Shown: positions 9,093-17,406 of the stretch, piece by piece
Layout of the letters: each line of letters begins with the position of its first letter
Numbering within the stretch: the first letter of the stretch is position 1
Assembly (NCBI GenBank): GCA_045650705.1
Contig: JAZRRK010000001.1
Span: forward strand, 1-45,510
Source: UMGS1781 sp045650705
Lineage (GTDB): Bacteria > Bacillota > Clostridia > TANB77 > CAG-508
Direction: 5' to 3'
Length of the DNA stretch: 45,510 nucleotides
Position numbers and translations under genes: made by a program
The notes under the pieces: generated by a model
The model's database searches: none
What the model saw: the letters and a program-made list of their open reading frames with translations, nothing else
What the model was told of the DNA's origin: nothing

Positions 9093-9122
9093 TTTACAAA
9101 TACATTTTTTTTATGATATAAT
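9093..9122 (+). promoter_or_regulatory. Promoter of the Ig-like/GGDEF gene pair
   Basis: TTTACA at 9093-9098, 18-base spacer of mostly T, TATAAT at 9117-9122, 31 bases before the start codon. Confidence 0.75.
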
Positions 9123-9153
9123 TTGAACGATATTATAAAAGGAAGATAAAAAT

Positions 9154-10092
9154 ATGAATCAAATTTTGTTTAATGAAAATAATAACAAACAAAAAAGAAA
9201 GAAGACTGCTGAATTATTAGATATGAAAAAAGTAATCATAGTTTTTTCTGTTTTAATTATAGTATTTGCTTTGGTAATATTAGGAGCAAAATTTTATGGA
9301 AGATTGAAAGAAAAAGAAGAAAATTCATCAATGGCCAAGTTAAATAAGCCAGCAATAAAAATAGAAGAAATAGAACAACAATGCAAAATAAGAATAGACT
9401 ATGATGAAGGTATAAGTAAAATATCATATTCATGGAATAATGGAGATTTAGAAGAAATAAATATGAATACCACATTTTGGGAAAAAGGAATATCTATTCC
9501 AGATGGATATGAAAATACTTTATATGTAAAGGCTGTGGGAGCAGATAATAGTGAGAATGAATTAACAGAAGTATTTTATAAAGAAGAAATCAAATTAGAA
9601 CAAACAGTTGGAACAAATCTTATAACAATTACAGTAATAGATGGAAAAGGATTAGATCAAATAACTTATCAATGGGAGAATGAAGAAGAAGTTATAATAG
9701 AAGGAAATGGACGAAAAGAGATTAAAGAAACAATAGAGGCAAAGCGTGGAATAAATACAATAAAGATTATTGCAACAGATAGTGAAGGGAATAAGCTAGA
9801 GAAGCAAGAACCAATGAAGGGAGTACTTATACCAGAAATAGAAACATATATACAAGACAATATATTATATATGTCAGTAAGACATGATATGGGATTTAAA
9901 AAGGTAATATTTAAGGTAAATGATGCAGAACTTATATATGATGAAAATAACCCGCAATATGAAGAAAGTAAGCAAGAATTAAAAACTAGCCTTCCTTTAT
10001 TGCCAGGAAAAACAACAATACAAATTACAGCATACAGTTTAGAAGATGAAAGAAGTGTAAATGAATATAAAGATGAAATAGAAATACAATAA
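9154..10092 (+). CDS. Membrane-anchored protein with Ig-like beta-sandwich repeats
   Basis: A 312-residue protein. Positively charged N terminus, one membrane helix at about residues 24-46 (VIIVFSVLIIVFALVILGAKF), then an extracellular region of three related modules of about 80 residues. Each has an I-x-I-x-Y/V...G-I-S-K/D-Q-I-x-Y-x-W pattern with WNNGDLEEI or WENEEEVII, then a TLYVKAVGADNSEN-like strand. This is the look of bacterial Ig-like or cadherin-like folds that present a strand-turn repeat. No sorting signal, so it is anchored only by its N terminus. AAGGAAG precedes the ATG. It is cotranscribed with the GGDEF gene 19 bases on. Function unknown; a sensor or wall-spanning adaptor is possible. 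Confidence 0.75.
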   Translation: MNQILFNENNNKQKRKKTAELLDMKKVIIVFSVLIIVFALVILGAKFYGRLKEKEENSSMAKLNKPAIKIEEIEQQCKIRIDYDEGISKISYSWNNGDLEEINMNTTFWEKGISIPDGYENTLYVKAVGADNSENELTEVFYKEEIKLEQTVGTNLITITVIDGKGLDQITYQWENEEEVIIEGNGRKEIKETIEAKRGINTIKIIATDSEGNKLEKQEPMKGVLIPEIETYIQDNILYMSVRHDMGFKKVIFKVNDAELIYDENNPQYEESKQELKTSLPLLPGKTTIQITAYSLEDERSVNEYKDEIEIQ

Positions 10093-10111
10093 TAATCAAA
10101 AGGAGAAATCT

Positions 10112-11050
10112 ATGTTTCAAGAAATATATGTTATTGATTCAGAAGAGCAATTAACAGAAGAATTAAAAGAGCTATTTAAAGAGCAAAATAATCTAAAATT
10201 TAAAAAAATATCTATAGATGAAATACAGTTGATATTTAAAAATATACCACAATTAATAATAATAAATGAGGATAATATAGAAGAGGATACAGTATCATTA
10301 TGCAATAAAATAAGGGAAGCAGAAGATAGTGATATCATACCTATAATAGTTTTATCTTCTAAAGAAGATAAAGAGTTTAAAATGAACCTTGCGAAAAACT
10401 ATGTAGAATACTATATTGCAAAATCAATGGGTATAGAGTACTTATATTATAGAATACGAAATATATTTAGATTATTATCAGTAAATAGAACAATTAGTCC
10501 ATTAACAGGATTACCAGGTAATGTACAAATACAAACAGAGCTTAAGAAAAGATTATACAGAAAAGAAAAATTTACAGTTTTATATATAGATTTGGATAAT
10601 TTTAAATCATATAATGATGTATATGGATTTCTTAAAGGTGATGAAATAATAAAATTTACTGCAAAGACTATATTAAATAATGTTAGTAATCCAGGAAGAG
10701 CAGATACTTTTGTTGGGCATATAGGTGGAGACGACTTTGTAATGATAATAAGTCAAAATGTAGATTATGAAAAAACTTGCCAAAGAATAATTTCTGAATT
10801 TGACAAAAATGTAACACACTTTTTTACTGAACAAGATGTAGATAGAGGATATCTAAAAATTCAAAATAGAAAAGGAAAAATGGAGCATTTCCCATTAACT
10901 TCTATATCAATAGGAATAGTTGTTGCAGATGAAGGAAGATTTTCAAACATACTAGAAATTGGGGAAGTTGGGGCACAAGTAAAACATGTTGCTAAAAAAT
11001 ATAAAGGTAGTTGTTATGCAATAGATAGAAGACAAAGTGGAAGTTATTAA
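10112..11050 (+). CDS. Receiver-like plus GGDEF-type protein (GGDDF)
   Basis: A 312-residue cytosolic protein. Residues 1-125 look like a degenerate response-regulator receiver fold: IYVIDSEEQ at the first strand, PQLIIINED at strand 3 where the phosphorylated Asp would be expected, and IPIIVLSSKED. Residues ~135-310 form a GGDEF domain: PLTGLPGN entry motif, YIDLDNFKSYNDVYG (metal- and substrate-binding Asp/Asn), then HIGGDDFVMI as the signature. The third signature residue is Asp instead of Glu; the family Glu coordinates metal and acts in catalysis, so cyclic-di-GMP synthesis is uncertain. AAGGAG precedes the ATG. Lies between an Ig-like protein and an amidase; all may belong to one envelope-linked unit. 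Confidence 0.85.
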   Translation: MFQEIYVIDSEEQLTEELKELFKEQNNLKFKKISIDEIQLIFKNIPQLIIINEDNIEEDTVSLCNKIREAEDSDIIPIIVLSSKEDKEFKMNLAKNYVEYYIAKSMGIEYLYYRIRNIFRLLSVNRTISPLTGLPGNVQIQTELKKRLYRKEKFTVLYIDLDNFKSYNDVYGFLKGDEIIKFTAKTILNNVSNPGRADTFVGHIGGDDFVMIISQNVDYEKTCQRIISEFDKNVTHFFTEQDVDRGYLKIQNRKGKMEHFPLTSISIGIVVADEGRFSNILEIGEVGAQVKHVAKKYKGSCYAIDRRQSGSY

Positions 11051-11091
11051 AAGTAAAAATCTCTCATATAATCAATATGGGGGATTTTAAT

Positions 11092-11809
11092 ATGTTTATA
11101 TTACGAAAGGGATATGTGTACACTATATTAGGATGTTTACTACTATTAACATTAGGATTTGAGATAAAAGATAGGATGATTAATGAATCTAGTACTGTAG
11201 CAACAGTGGCGCTTCCTGTAAACGAGAAGACTATTATTTTAGATGCAGGACACGGACGGAGAAGATGGAGGAGCAACTACAGAAGACGGAGTAGTAGAAG
11301 CTGATATAAATTTAAAAATAACTCTTAAAGTTCAAAGCTTATTAGAACAAGCAGGAGCAAATGTAATATTGACTCGCTCAGATGAAAATGGAATATATGA
11401 TTTAGATAAAACAACTTTAAGACAAAAAAAAGTATCAGATTTAAAAAATAGAGTAAAAATTGGAAATGAATCTGAAGCAGATATATTTGTTTCAATACAT
11501 CTAAATAAAATACCACAAGAACAATATTGGGGATGGCAAACATTTTTTAAAGATGGCAATGAAAACAGTAAAAGGTTAGCACAAAGTTTACAAAAAGGCT
11601 TAAATGAAAGTATACAAAAAGAAAACAAAAGAGAAAGCTTAAAAATAGAAAATGTATATATAATAGAACATATAGAAATACCAACTGCAATAGTTGAATG
11701 TGGATTTTTATCAAATCAAGAAGAAAAAGAATTATTACAGACAAGTGAATATCAAGATAAATTAGCATGGGGAATATATGTTGGTATAATGAATTATTTT
11801 CTAGAATAA
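11092..11809 (+). CDS. cwlD: N-acetylmuramoyl-L-alanine amidase, CwlD-like; +1 frameshift at CGG 11257
   Basis: Zinc amidase (Amidase_3) that cuts the bond between muramic acid and the stem peptide; CwlD is needed for the spore cortex in sporulating Firmicutes. It is encoded in two frames, 11092-11256 and, after skipping C11257, 11258-11809, together 238 residues, the normal CwlD length. One N-terminal membrane anchor (YVYTILGCLLLLTLGFEI), then ILDAGHG-GEDGG with zinc ligand H54 just before the joint. Further on are the second ligand Glu (VVEADINL), the third His (VSIHLNK) and the catalytic Glu (AIVECGFLSNQEE). The joint lies inside the invariant HGG motif, and only the skipped reading restores it. 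The ATG at 11092 has GGGGGA seven bases upstream. A CwlC/CwlM-type amidase is the alternative to CwlD. Confidence 0.88.
11257..11259 (+). other. CGG frameshift site 2 (amidase)
   Basis: The upstream frame reads GAT GCA GGA CAC GGA CGG AGA and then goes on as an Arg/Ser-rich nonsense tail to TGA. Omitting C11257 reads CAC GGA GGA GAA GAT GGA GGA, i.e. the conserved H-G-G-E-D-G-G. No other in-frame CGG occurs in the gene. Confidence 0.85.
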
Positions 11810-11814
11810 GTAGT

Positions 11815-11854
11815 AAAATCATGAGTTTAGAGATTAATCTAAGCTCATGATTTT
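11815..11854 (+). terminator. Bidirectional terminator between cwlD-like gene and fhs
   Basis: AAAATCATGAG...CTCATGATTTT forms a long stem between convergent genes, with T-runs on both strands. Confidence 0.85.
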
Positions 11855-11858
11855 AATT

Positions 11859-13529
11859 TTAAAATAAACCTGTGATTTTTCCAGAATCATCTACATCTAT
11901 TTTTTCAGCTGCTGGTTTTTTTGGAAGACCAGGCATTGTCATTATTGCGCCTGTTAAAACTACAATAAAACCAGCACCAGCAGAAACTTTTACATCTCTA
12001 ACAGTTATTGAAAAATCTTTTGGAGCACCAAGCTTAGTCATATCATCAGAAAAACTGTATTGAGTTTTAGCTATACAAATAGGCAAGTTACTAAATCCTA
12101 AAGAATTTAAACGTGCTATTTGTTCTTTTACTTCATCAGTAAAAATAGTTCCTGCTCCGCCATATACTTTTTGCACAATTGAATTGATTTTATTTTCAAT
12201 AGTATCATTTATATCATAAGAAAATTCAAAATTATTTTCTTCTTCATCGCAAATTCTAATTACTTCATTTGCTAAATCAATTCCTCCTAAACCACCATCG
12301 GCCCAAACAGTAGATAAAGAAACATTTACACCTAGTTCTTTACATTTACTTATTACAAGATTTATTTCTGCATCAGAGTCAGCAGGGAATTTATTAATCG
12401 CAACTACCACAGGAAGTTTATACACATTTTTTATGTTAGAGATATGCCTAATTAAATTAGGAAGACCTTTTTCAAGGGCTGATAAATCTTCATTGTTTAA
12501 ATCATCTTTATCCATACCGCCATGCATTTTTAAAGCTCTTATAGTAGCAACAATTACTACAGCATCAGGTTTTAAACCTGCCAATTTACATTTAATATCT
12601 AAAAATTTTTCAGCTCCTAAGTCTGCACCAAAACCAGCTTCTGTTATGGTATAATCTCCAAGCTTCATAGCCATTTTTGTAGCAATAACAGAATTACAAC
12701 CATGAGCAATATTTGCGAAAGGCCCACCATGAACAAAAGCAGGAGTACCCTCTAATGTTTGAACAATATTAGGTTTTAAAGCATCTTTTAAAAGAGCAGT
12801 CATAGCGCCTTCTGCTTTTAAATCTCCAGCAGTTACAGGTTTATCATCATAGGTATATCCTACAATTAATTTAGAAAGTTTATGTTTTAAATCACTAATA
12901 GAAGAAGCAAGACAAAAAACAGCCATAACTTCAGAAGCGACAGTAATATCATATCCATCGTTTCTAGGAACACCATTTTTTTCTCCACCTAAACCATCTT
13001 TAATAAAGCGAAGTTGTCTATCATTCATATCAACACAGCGCTTCCAAGTTATTTTATTAGGGTCAATATTTAAACTATTCCCTTGATAAATATGGTTATC
13101 AATCATAGCAGCTAATAAATTATTTGCGCTACCTATTGCATGAAAATCTCCAGTAAAATGTAAATTTATATCTTCCATAGGAACTACTTGTGCATAACCA
13201 CCACCAGCAGCACCACCTTTTACACCGAAAACAGGTCCAAGAGAAGGCTCTCTTAGAGCAACAACAACATTCTTGTTAAGTTTTTTTAGTGCATCAGCAA
13301 GACCAATAGTAGTAGTAGTTTTTCCCTCTCCAGCAGGAGTAGGATTGATAGCTGTAACTAAGATAAGTTTGCAATCTGTATTTGAAAGATTATCAAGTAA
13401 AGATAAATCTATTTTAGCCTTATATTTACCATATTGTTCGATATATTTATCATCTATTCCAAGTTCTTTTGTAATTTCAAGAATATTTTTCATATGTACA
13501 GATTGTGCGATTTCGATATCAGACTTCAT
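11859..13529 (-). CDS. fhs: Formate-tetrahydrofolate ligase
   Basis: A 556-residue enzyme, the standard length, that makes 10-formyl-tetrahydrofolate from formate, THF and ATP. It feeds purine synthesis and, in acetogens, the methyl branch of the Wood-Ljungdahl pathway. Residues ~60-75 hold the nucleotide-binding loop TPAGEGKTTTTIG. LREPSLGPVFGVKGGAAGGG and the HGGPFANIAHGCNSV segment are family hallmarks, and EAGFGADLGAEKF and GAPKDFSITVRDV are also conserved. AAGGACGG precedes the ATG. It stands alone behind its own promoter with no folD or fchA next to it, so it does not by itself show acetogenesis. Confidence 0.98.
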   Translation of the reverse strand: MKSDIEIAQSVHMKNILEITKELGIDDKYIEQYGKYKAKIDLSLLDNLSNTDCKLILVTAINPTPAGEGKTTTTIGLADALKKLNKNVVVALREPSLGPVFGVKGGAAGGGYAQVVPMEDINLHFTGDFHAIGSANNLLAAMIDNHIYQGNSLNIDPNKITWKRCVDMNDRQLRFIKDGLGGEKNGVPRNDGYDITVASEVMAVFCLASSISDLKHKLSKLIVGYTYDDKPVTAGDLKAEGAMTALLKDALKPNIVQTLEGTPAFVHGGPFANIAHGCNSVIATKMAMKLGDYTITEAGFGADLGAEKFLDIKCKLAGLKPDAVVIVATIRALKMHGGMDKDDLNNEDLSALEKGLPNLIRHISNIKNVYKLPVVVAINKFPADSDAEINLVISKCKELGVNVSLSTVWADGGLGGIDLANEVIRICDEEENNFEFSYDINDTIENKINSIVQKVYGGAGTIFTDEVKEQIARLNSLGFSNLPICIAKTQYSFSDDMTKLGAPKDFSITVRDVKVSAGAGFIVVLTGAIMTMPGLPKKPAAEKIDVDDSGKITGLF

Positions 13530-13570
13530 AAAATCGCCGTCCTTTCTTAAAAATATTTCTACTAATTACT

Positions 13571-13599
13571 AATATATAAATAAAGAAAAGAAATGTCAA
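13571..13599 (-). promoter_or_regulatory. Promoter of fhs
   Basis: Minus strand: TTGACA (13599-13594), 17-base spacer, TATATT (13576-13571), about 40 bases before the start codon. Confidence 0.85.
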
Positions 13600-13617
13600 C
13601 AAAATTATAAAAAAACA

Positions 13618-13646
13618 TTGAAAAAAATTTTTGCTTGTGCTAAACT
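13618..13646 (+). promoter_or_regulatory. Promoter of the gene at 13699
   Basis: TTGAAA at 13618-13623, 17-base spacer, TAAACT at 13641-13646. Divergent from the fhs promoter. Confidence 0.7.
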
Positions 13647-13698
13647 AATATTTAGAGAGACTATGTTACAAAAGAGCATTTGAAAGATAGGAGTAAAA

Positions 13699-14367
13699 AT
13701 GGAGAATAACGTTAAAGAAATAGTAATTAGTGCAAGTGGTATAGATGTAATTTCAGTAACAAATGGAGTAAACAATGTAACTCAGATAAGTTTAGAACCA
13801 CAAGAAAATGAAATAAAAGATTTGCTAGAAAAATATAATCTAAGTGATGTAAAATTTTACCCAGTAGATATGAATATAGTAAGAGCATTAGCAGGAAGCC
13901 ACGAACAACTGGTAGATTATTTAGAAACAACTAGAAGATTGAGTAATTCAAAACAGAAAGTAGATATACCAGAGAGCATACCACAAATAACATATGATTT
14001 AAAAGAATTAAAAAATAGCTTTGAACAGATACCAGACGAAAATTTAAGAAAATCTAAACAAATGCAGATTTATAATCAAGCAAAACAAACTCAAAATATA
14101 TTCAAAGGAACAAAAAGAGTAGACTTGAAAATGGGACCTTTAGATAGAGGATATTTTGTGGTGCAATCGTTATTACAAAATAGAAACAAAGAAACTGAAG
14201 TAAAAGCATTAAATCCAGGAATAGTAAAAGAAAGTAGAAATCTAAGAAGAGAGCTATATAATCCAGAATATACAGAAAAAACAAATGCGGTAGCACAAGA
14301 ATATGCAGAAGTGCATAGCCAAGAAACTGAGCAAGTGCAAGAAAATGAAGAAGTAATAGTAAGATAA
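13699..14367 (+). CDS. Unknown cytosolic protein, 222 residues
   Basis: I do not recognise this protein. It starts with a beta-rich segment (KEIVISASGIDVISVTNG) and continues with acidic helices and KNSFEQIPDENLRKSKQMQ. A basic central part (FKGTKRVDLKMGPLDRGYFV) follows, and the end is a glutamine/glutamate-rich tail (SQETEQVQENEEVIVR). There is no signal peptide or membrane helix. The tail resembles a flexible or coiled segment. The gene has its own promoter and terminator and no functional neighbours in the same direction. AGGAGT lies upstream of the ATG. The codon use matches the rest of the window, so there is no sign of recent transfer. Confidence 0.75.
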   Translation: MENNVKEIVISASGIDVISVTNGVNNVTQISLEPQENEIKDLLEKYNLSDVKFYPVDMNIVRALAGSHEQLVDYLETTRRLSNSKQKVDIPESIPQITYDLKELKNSFEQIPDENLRKSKQMQIYNQAKQTQNIFKGTKRVDLKMGPLDRGYFVVQSLLQNRNKETEVKALNPGIVKESRNLRRELYNPEYTEKTNAVAQEYAEVHSQETEQVQENEEVIVR

Positions 14368-14369
14368 AG

Positions 14370-14403
14370 AAGACAGTTAATGAAAGATAACTGTCTTTTT
14401 TTG
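14370..14403 (+). terminator. Terminator of the gene at 13699
   Basis: AAGACAGTTA and TAACTGTCTT form a perfect 10-bp stem followed by TTTTTT. Confidence 0.9.
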
Positions 14404-14427
14404 TCGACATTTGTCGATGAAAAATTC

Positions 14428-14456
14428 TTTACAAATTAAAAAAACTATATTATAAT
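14428..14456 (+). promoter_or_regulatory. Promoter of the sortase/thioester-protein pair
   Basis: TTTACA at 14428-14433, exactly 17 bases, TATAAT at 14451-14456. About 105 bases of leader precede the sortase start. Confidence 0.8.
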
Positions 14457-14567
14457 AAATTCATCTTTAATTGCGAAAGCAAATTCAAAATAATTTCTAG
14501 GAAAGGAATAGAGTTCTTTTATTCCAAAAATCCAAAAAAGAAAACAAAAATTTAATATAAAAAAGGG

Positions 14568-15177
14568 GTGAGGTGTATAACAAATTATACTAAGTTAACT
14601 GTAAGCCTTATAACTCTAATATTAGCTGTTTTTATATTCAGTGGAGCAAATTTAGCATATGAGAGCTTACAAGATAGTATTAATAAAACACAAGAAGATT
14701 ATTATGAAGAAACATATACAGTTCAAGAAAAAATAGTAGCAATTGATTTAGATGAACAAATAGAAGAACTGTTAAGAACAAATTACAATTTGCATGAAGA
14801 AATCTGGCAAGTAGAAATACCATCAATAGGATTATTAGCTCCAATTGCTGAAGGAACAACACAAGAAGTTATGAGAGAATATGTAGGACATTTTGAAAAT
14901 ACAAGCCTATGGAAGGGAAATATAGGACTAGCAGCTCATAATAGGCGGATATCCAATAAATTATTTTGAAAAAGTTAAAGATTTAGAAACAGGAGATGAA
15001 ATAATATATAAAACACCATATGGAGAAAAAACATATAAAGTTACATTATCAACAATTATAGAAGAAACAGATTGGTCATATCTACAAGAAACAGAAGAAA
15101 ATAAAATTACACTAATTACATGTGTAAGTAATCAGCCAAGCAAAAGACTCTGTGTACAAGCACTAGAAAAAGAATGA
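14568..15177 (+). CDS. Class D-like sortase; +1 frameshift at CGG 14946
   Basis: Transpeptidase that anchors surface proteins to the wall. Encoded in two frames, 14568-14945 and 14947-15177, together about 202 residues. An N-terminal membrane anchor (LTVSLITLILAVFIFSGANL) is followed by a charged stalk and the sortase barrel with WQVEIPSIGLLAPIAEG and GLAAHNRG. Catalytic H124 lies two residues before the joint; Cys185 (TLITCVSNQ) and Arg193 (SKRLCVQA) come after it, so both frames are needed for activity. Start is uncertain: GTG 14568 has almost no spacing to GGGG, whereas the ribosome-site pattern GGGGTGA points to codon 14577, which is AUA. It is followed 28 bases later by a wall-protein gene ending in LPRTG, its likely substrate. 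Confidence 0.85.
14946..14948 (+). other. CGG frameshift site 3 (sortase)
   Basis: The upstream frame reads CAT AAT AGG CGG ATA and stops at a TGA after a few codons. Omitting C14946 reads CAT AAT AGG GGA TAT CCA, giving H-N-R-G-Y-P and the full C-terminal half with the catalytic Cys and Arg. Confidence 0.85.
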
Positions 15178-15205
15178 AATATTAATTAAAGAAAGAGGTA
15201 TATAA

Positions 15206-16717
15206 ATGAAAAGAACTAAAAGCAAATTAGCAATAATACTTATGTTGATAGTACTAATAGGAAGTATTATTTTACCAAAATCAAGCATTGCAACTGGGAA
15301 TACTGCAAAATTATATGCAACACATAGATATGGAAATTTATTAATAAGAAATGGAGTAGACTTAACCTGTATATACATAGTACATGAAAAAGACGGAGTG
15401 GAATATCCAGCATATTGCTTAAACCTAGAATTAGATGGAGCGACAGAAAATTTCTCATACTCAGTAAATACAGACAGTTTAATAACAGATATGGAAATAT
15501 GGAGAACAGCTGTAAATGGATATCCATATAAAACACCAGAAGAATTAGGGTGTAAAACAAAGGAAGAAGCATATCTTGCAACAAGACAAGCTATATATTG
15601 TGCAGTATATGATAGAGATCCCAATTCTTATGGAGCATTAGGAGGAGAAGCGGGAGAAAGAACATTAAGAGCTATGAAGCAAATTGTAAATGCCGCCAGA
15701 ACTGGAACAGAAGTAAAACAAAGTTCAACATTAACAATAAAAGCAGATAATTCAATGTGGACAATAGACGAAAGAGATAATATGTATGTATCAAAAGAGT
15801 TTACAGTAACAGCATCAGCGCCTATAAAAGACTATAGTATAAAATTATCAGGAAATTTAGTAGAAGGCATGAAAGTTACAGATACTAATAATATAGAAAA
15901 AACTGAGTTCAATAGCAATGAAAAATTTAAAATACTTATACCTGTAAAGAATATAGAAAAAGATGGAAGTTTTGAAATAAATGTAGATGGAGAAGTTGCG
16001 ACAAAACCAGTATATTTTGGAAAATCTCCATCTAGCAATCTACAAAATGTTGCATTAACAGGAAGCATTTACGAAGGCGGTACAGGAAGTAAAACTGAAT
16101 ACTATTTTGAAAATGATACAACAATAACAATATTAAAGCAAAATCAAACAACAAAAGAACTATTACAGGGAGTAAAATTTCAACTATTAGATGAAAACAA
16201 AGAAGTGTTATATTCAGATTTAACTACTGATTCAAACGGAACAGTAATAATAGGAAACTTATTACCTGGAAAATACTATGTAAAAGAATTAGAAACATTA
16301 GAAGGATATCAAGTATATGATAAGTTAATAAAAGTAGATTTACAATTAAATGAAGAAGTAAAAATAACTGTAAACAACTTACATAGCGAAGATATAGAAA
16401 AAATAGAACATACAAACACAGAAATTGAAGTAGGACAAAGTAAGACGGAGATAGATATAGAACAAAGGAAAACAGAAATTGATACAGAAAAAAATAGCAT
16501 AAAAGTCGAGCAAAACCATTCAGATATGGATATAGAACAGAACGATATAGAAGTAAATCAAAACAGCACAAATATCGATATAGAACAAAATGATATAGAA
16601 GTGAACCAAAATAGCACAAATATCGATGTAGAACAAAACGATATAGAAATAAAGCAAAATAATACAGATATAAAAGTAGAACAAAATAAAGTAGCATTAC
16701 CAAGAACTGGAATATAG
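15206..16717 (+). CDS. Surface adhesin with thioester domain, Cna-B/SpaA-like domain and terminal LPRTG
   Basis: A 503-residue secreted protein. Signal peptide (LAIILMLIVLIGSIILP). Residues ~35-150 look like a thioester domain: Cys in VEYPAYCLNLEL and the T-R-Q-A-I-Y pattern near residue 130, which in this family form an internal Cys-Gln bond able to capture host or surface amines. A middle beta-domain is followed by a SpaA/prealbumin-like domain (TTKELLQGVKFQLLDE to YYVKELETLEGYQ). The tail has repeated IEQNDIEVNQNSTNID units of about 16-17 residues. The protein ends VALPRTGI-stop: a sortase motif with no hydrophobic helix or charged tail, which is abnormal. GAAAGAGG precedes the ATG. Direct neighbour and likely client of the upstream sortase. 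Confidence 0.85.
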   Translation: MKRTKSKLAIILMLIVLIGSIILPKSSIATGNTAKLYATHRYGNLLIRNGVDLTCIYIVHEKDGVEYPAYCLNLELDGATENFSYSVNTDSLITDMEIWRTAVNGYPYKTPEELGCKTKEEAYLATRQAIYCAVYDRDPNSYGALGGEAGERTLRAMKQIVNAARTGTEVKQSSTLTIKADNSMWTIDERDNMYVSKEFTVTASAPIKDYSIKLSGNLVEGMKVTDTNNIEKTEFNSNEKFKILIPVKNIEKDGSFEINVDGEVATKPVYFGKSPSSNLQNVALTGSIYEGGTGSKTEYYFENDTTITILKQNQTTKELLQGVKFQLLDENKEVLYSDLTTDSNGTVIIGNLLPGKYYVKELETLEGYQVYDKLIKVDLQLNEEVKITVNNLHSEDIEKIEHTNTEIEVGQSKTEIDIEQRKTEIDTEKNSIKVEQNHSDMDIEQNDIEVNQNSTNIDIEQNDIEVNQNSTNIDVEQNDIEIKQNNTDIKVEQNKVALPRTGI

Positions 16718-16729
16718 TTATAGATTAAT

Positions 16730-16780
16730 AAACCTTCCATATTAAACAAGAAAGTTTCATTATGGAGGTTTATTTTTTTT
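16730..16780 (+). terminator. Terminator of the thioester-protein gene
   Basis: AAACCTTCCATA pairs with TATGGAGGTTT (one bulge), followed by a run of eight T. Confidence 0.8.
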
Positions 16781-16817
16781 AAGTTTATGATATAATATCA
16801 AACGAGGAAGTGATAGA

Positions 16818-17390
16818 ATGAAAATTATTCTAGCATCAGGTTCAGCAAGAAGAAAAGAACTATTAGAAATGATGAAATTACAATTTGAGGTAAAAGTTAG
16901 CAATAGTGATGAAACATTTGAAGAAGGATTAAGCATAGAAGAGCAATCAAAAAGATTAGCATATATAAAAGCAAAATCAATATTTGATGAAACAAGCGGA
17001 GATAGAGTAGTTATAGGATCAGATACAATGGTATTAAAAGATGAAAAGATATATGGTAAGCCAAAGGATAGAAAAGAAGCCATGGAAATGTTGGAAGATT
17101 TGAGCAATAGTAAACACAGAGTAATAACAAGTATATGTGTACTATCACAAAAAGGGTCAGAATATAAAGAACAAGTAGACTATGATATAGCAGAAGTATA
17201 CTTTAAGAAAATGACAAGACAAGAAATTGAAACTTGGATAGATAAAGACCAACCATATGATAAAGCAGGAGCATATGCAGTACAAAGTGAATTTGGAGTT
17301 CATATTGAGAAAATAAATGGGAATTATTTTACAGTAGTGGGATTGCCAATTCATAAGTTATATGATATGTTAAAACAAATAGAGAATTAA
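16818..17390 (+). CDS. maf: Maf-type nucleotide pyrophosphatase
   Basis: A 190-residue member of the Maf/YhdE family, which hydrolyses non-standard or modified nucleoside triphosphates (dTTP/UTP and methylated bases) and has been linked to septum formation. The N-terminal ILASGSARRKELLEMM is the family signature. SDETFEEG, VIGSDTMVLKD (metal-binding Asp) and YGKPKDRKEAMEML follow, and the C-terminal half has YDKAGAYAVQ and NYFTVVGLP. GAGGAAG precedes the ATG; a TATAAT is present at 16791. It is followed 16 bases later by a FemX-like gene, so probably a two-gene operon. Length and motifs are normal. Confidence 0.96.
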   Translation: MKIILASGSARRKELLEMMKLQFEVKVSNSDETFEEGLSIEEQSKRLAYIKAKSIFDETSGDRVVIGSDTMVLKDEKIYGKPKDRKEAMEMLEDLSNSKHRVITSICVLSQKGSEYKEQVDYDIAEVYFKKMTRQEIETWIDKDQPYDKAGAYAVQSEFGVHIEKINGNYFTVVGLPIHKLYDMLKQIEN

Positions 17391-17406
17391 GAGAAAGGAT
17401 ATTGAA

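Noticed and set aside
3104..15177. The split protease, amidase and sortase as plain pseudogenes or assembly errors
   Set aside because: The breaks are all of one kind (one extra C making an in-frame CGG) and no other gene carries an indel. All downstream frames are long and keep catalytic residues, and a fourth gene shows the same join. Errors or decay would not be so uniform. Raw reads were not available, so a small doubt remains.
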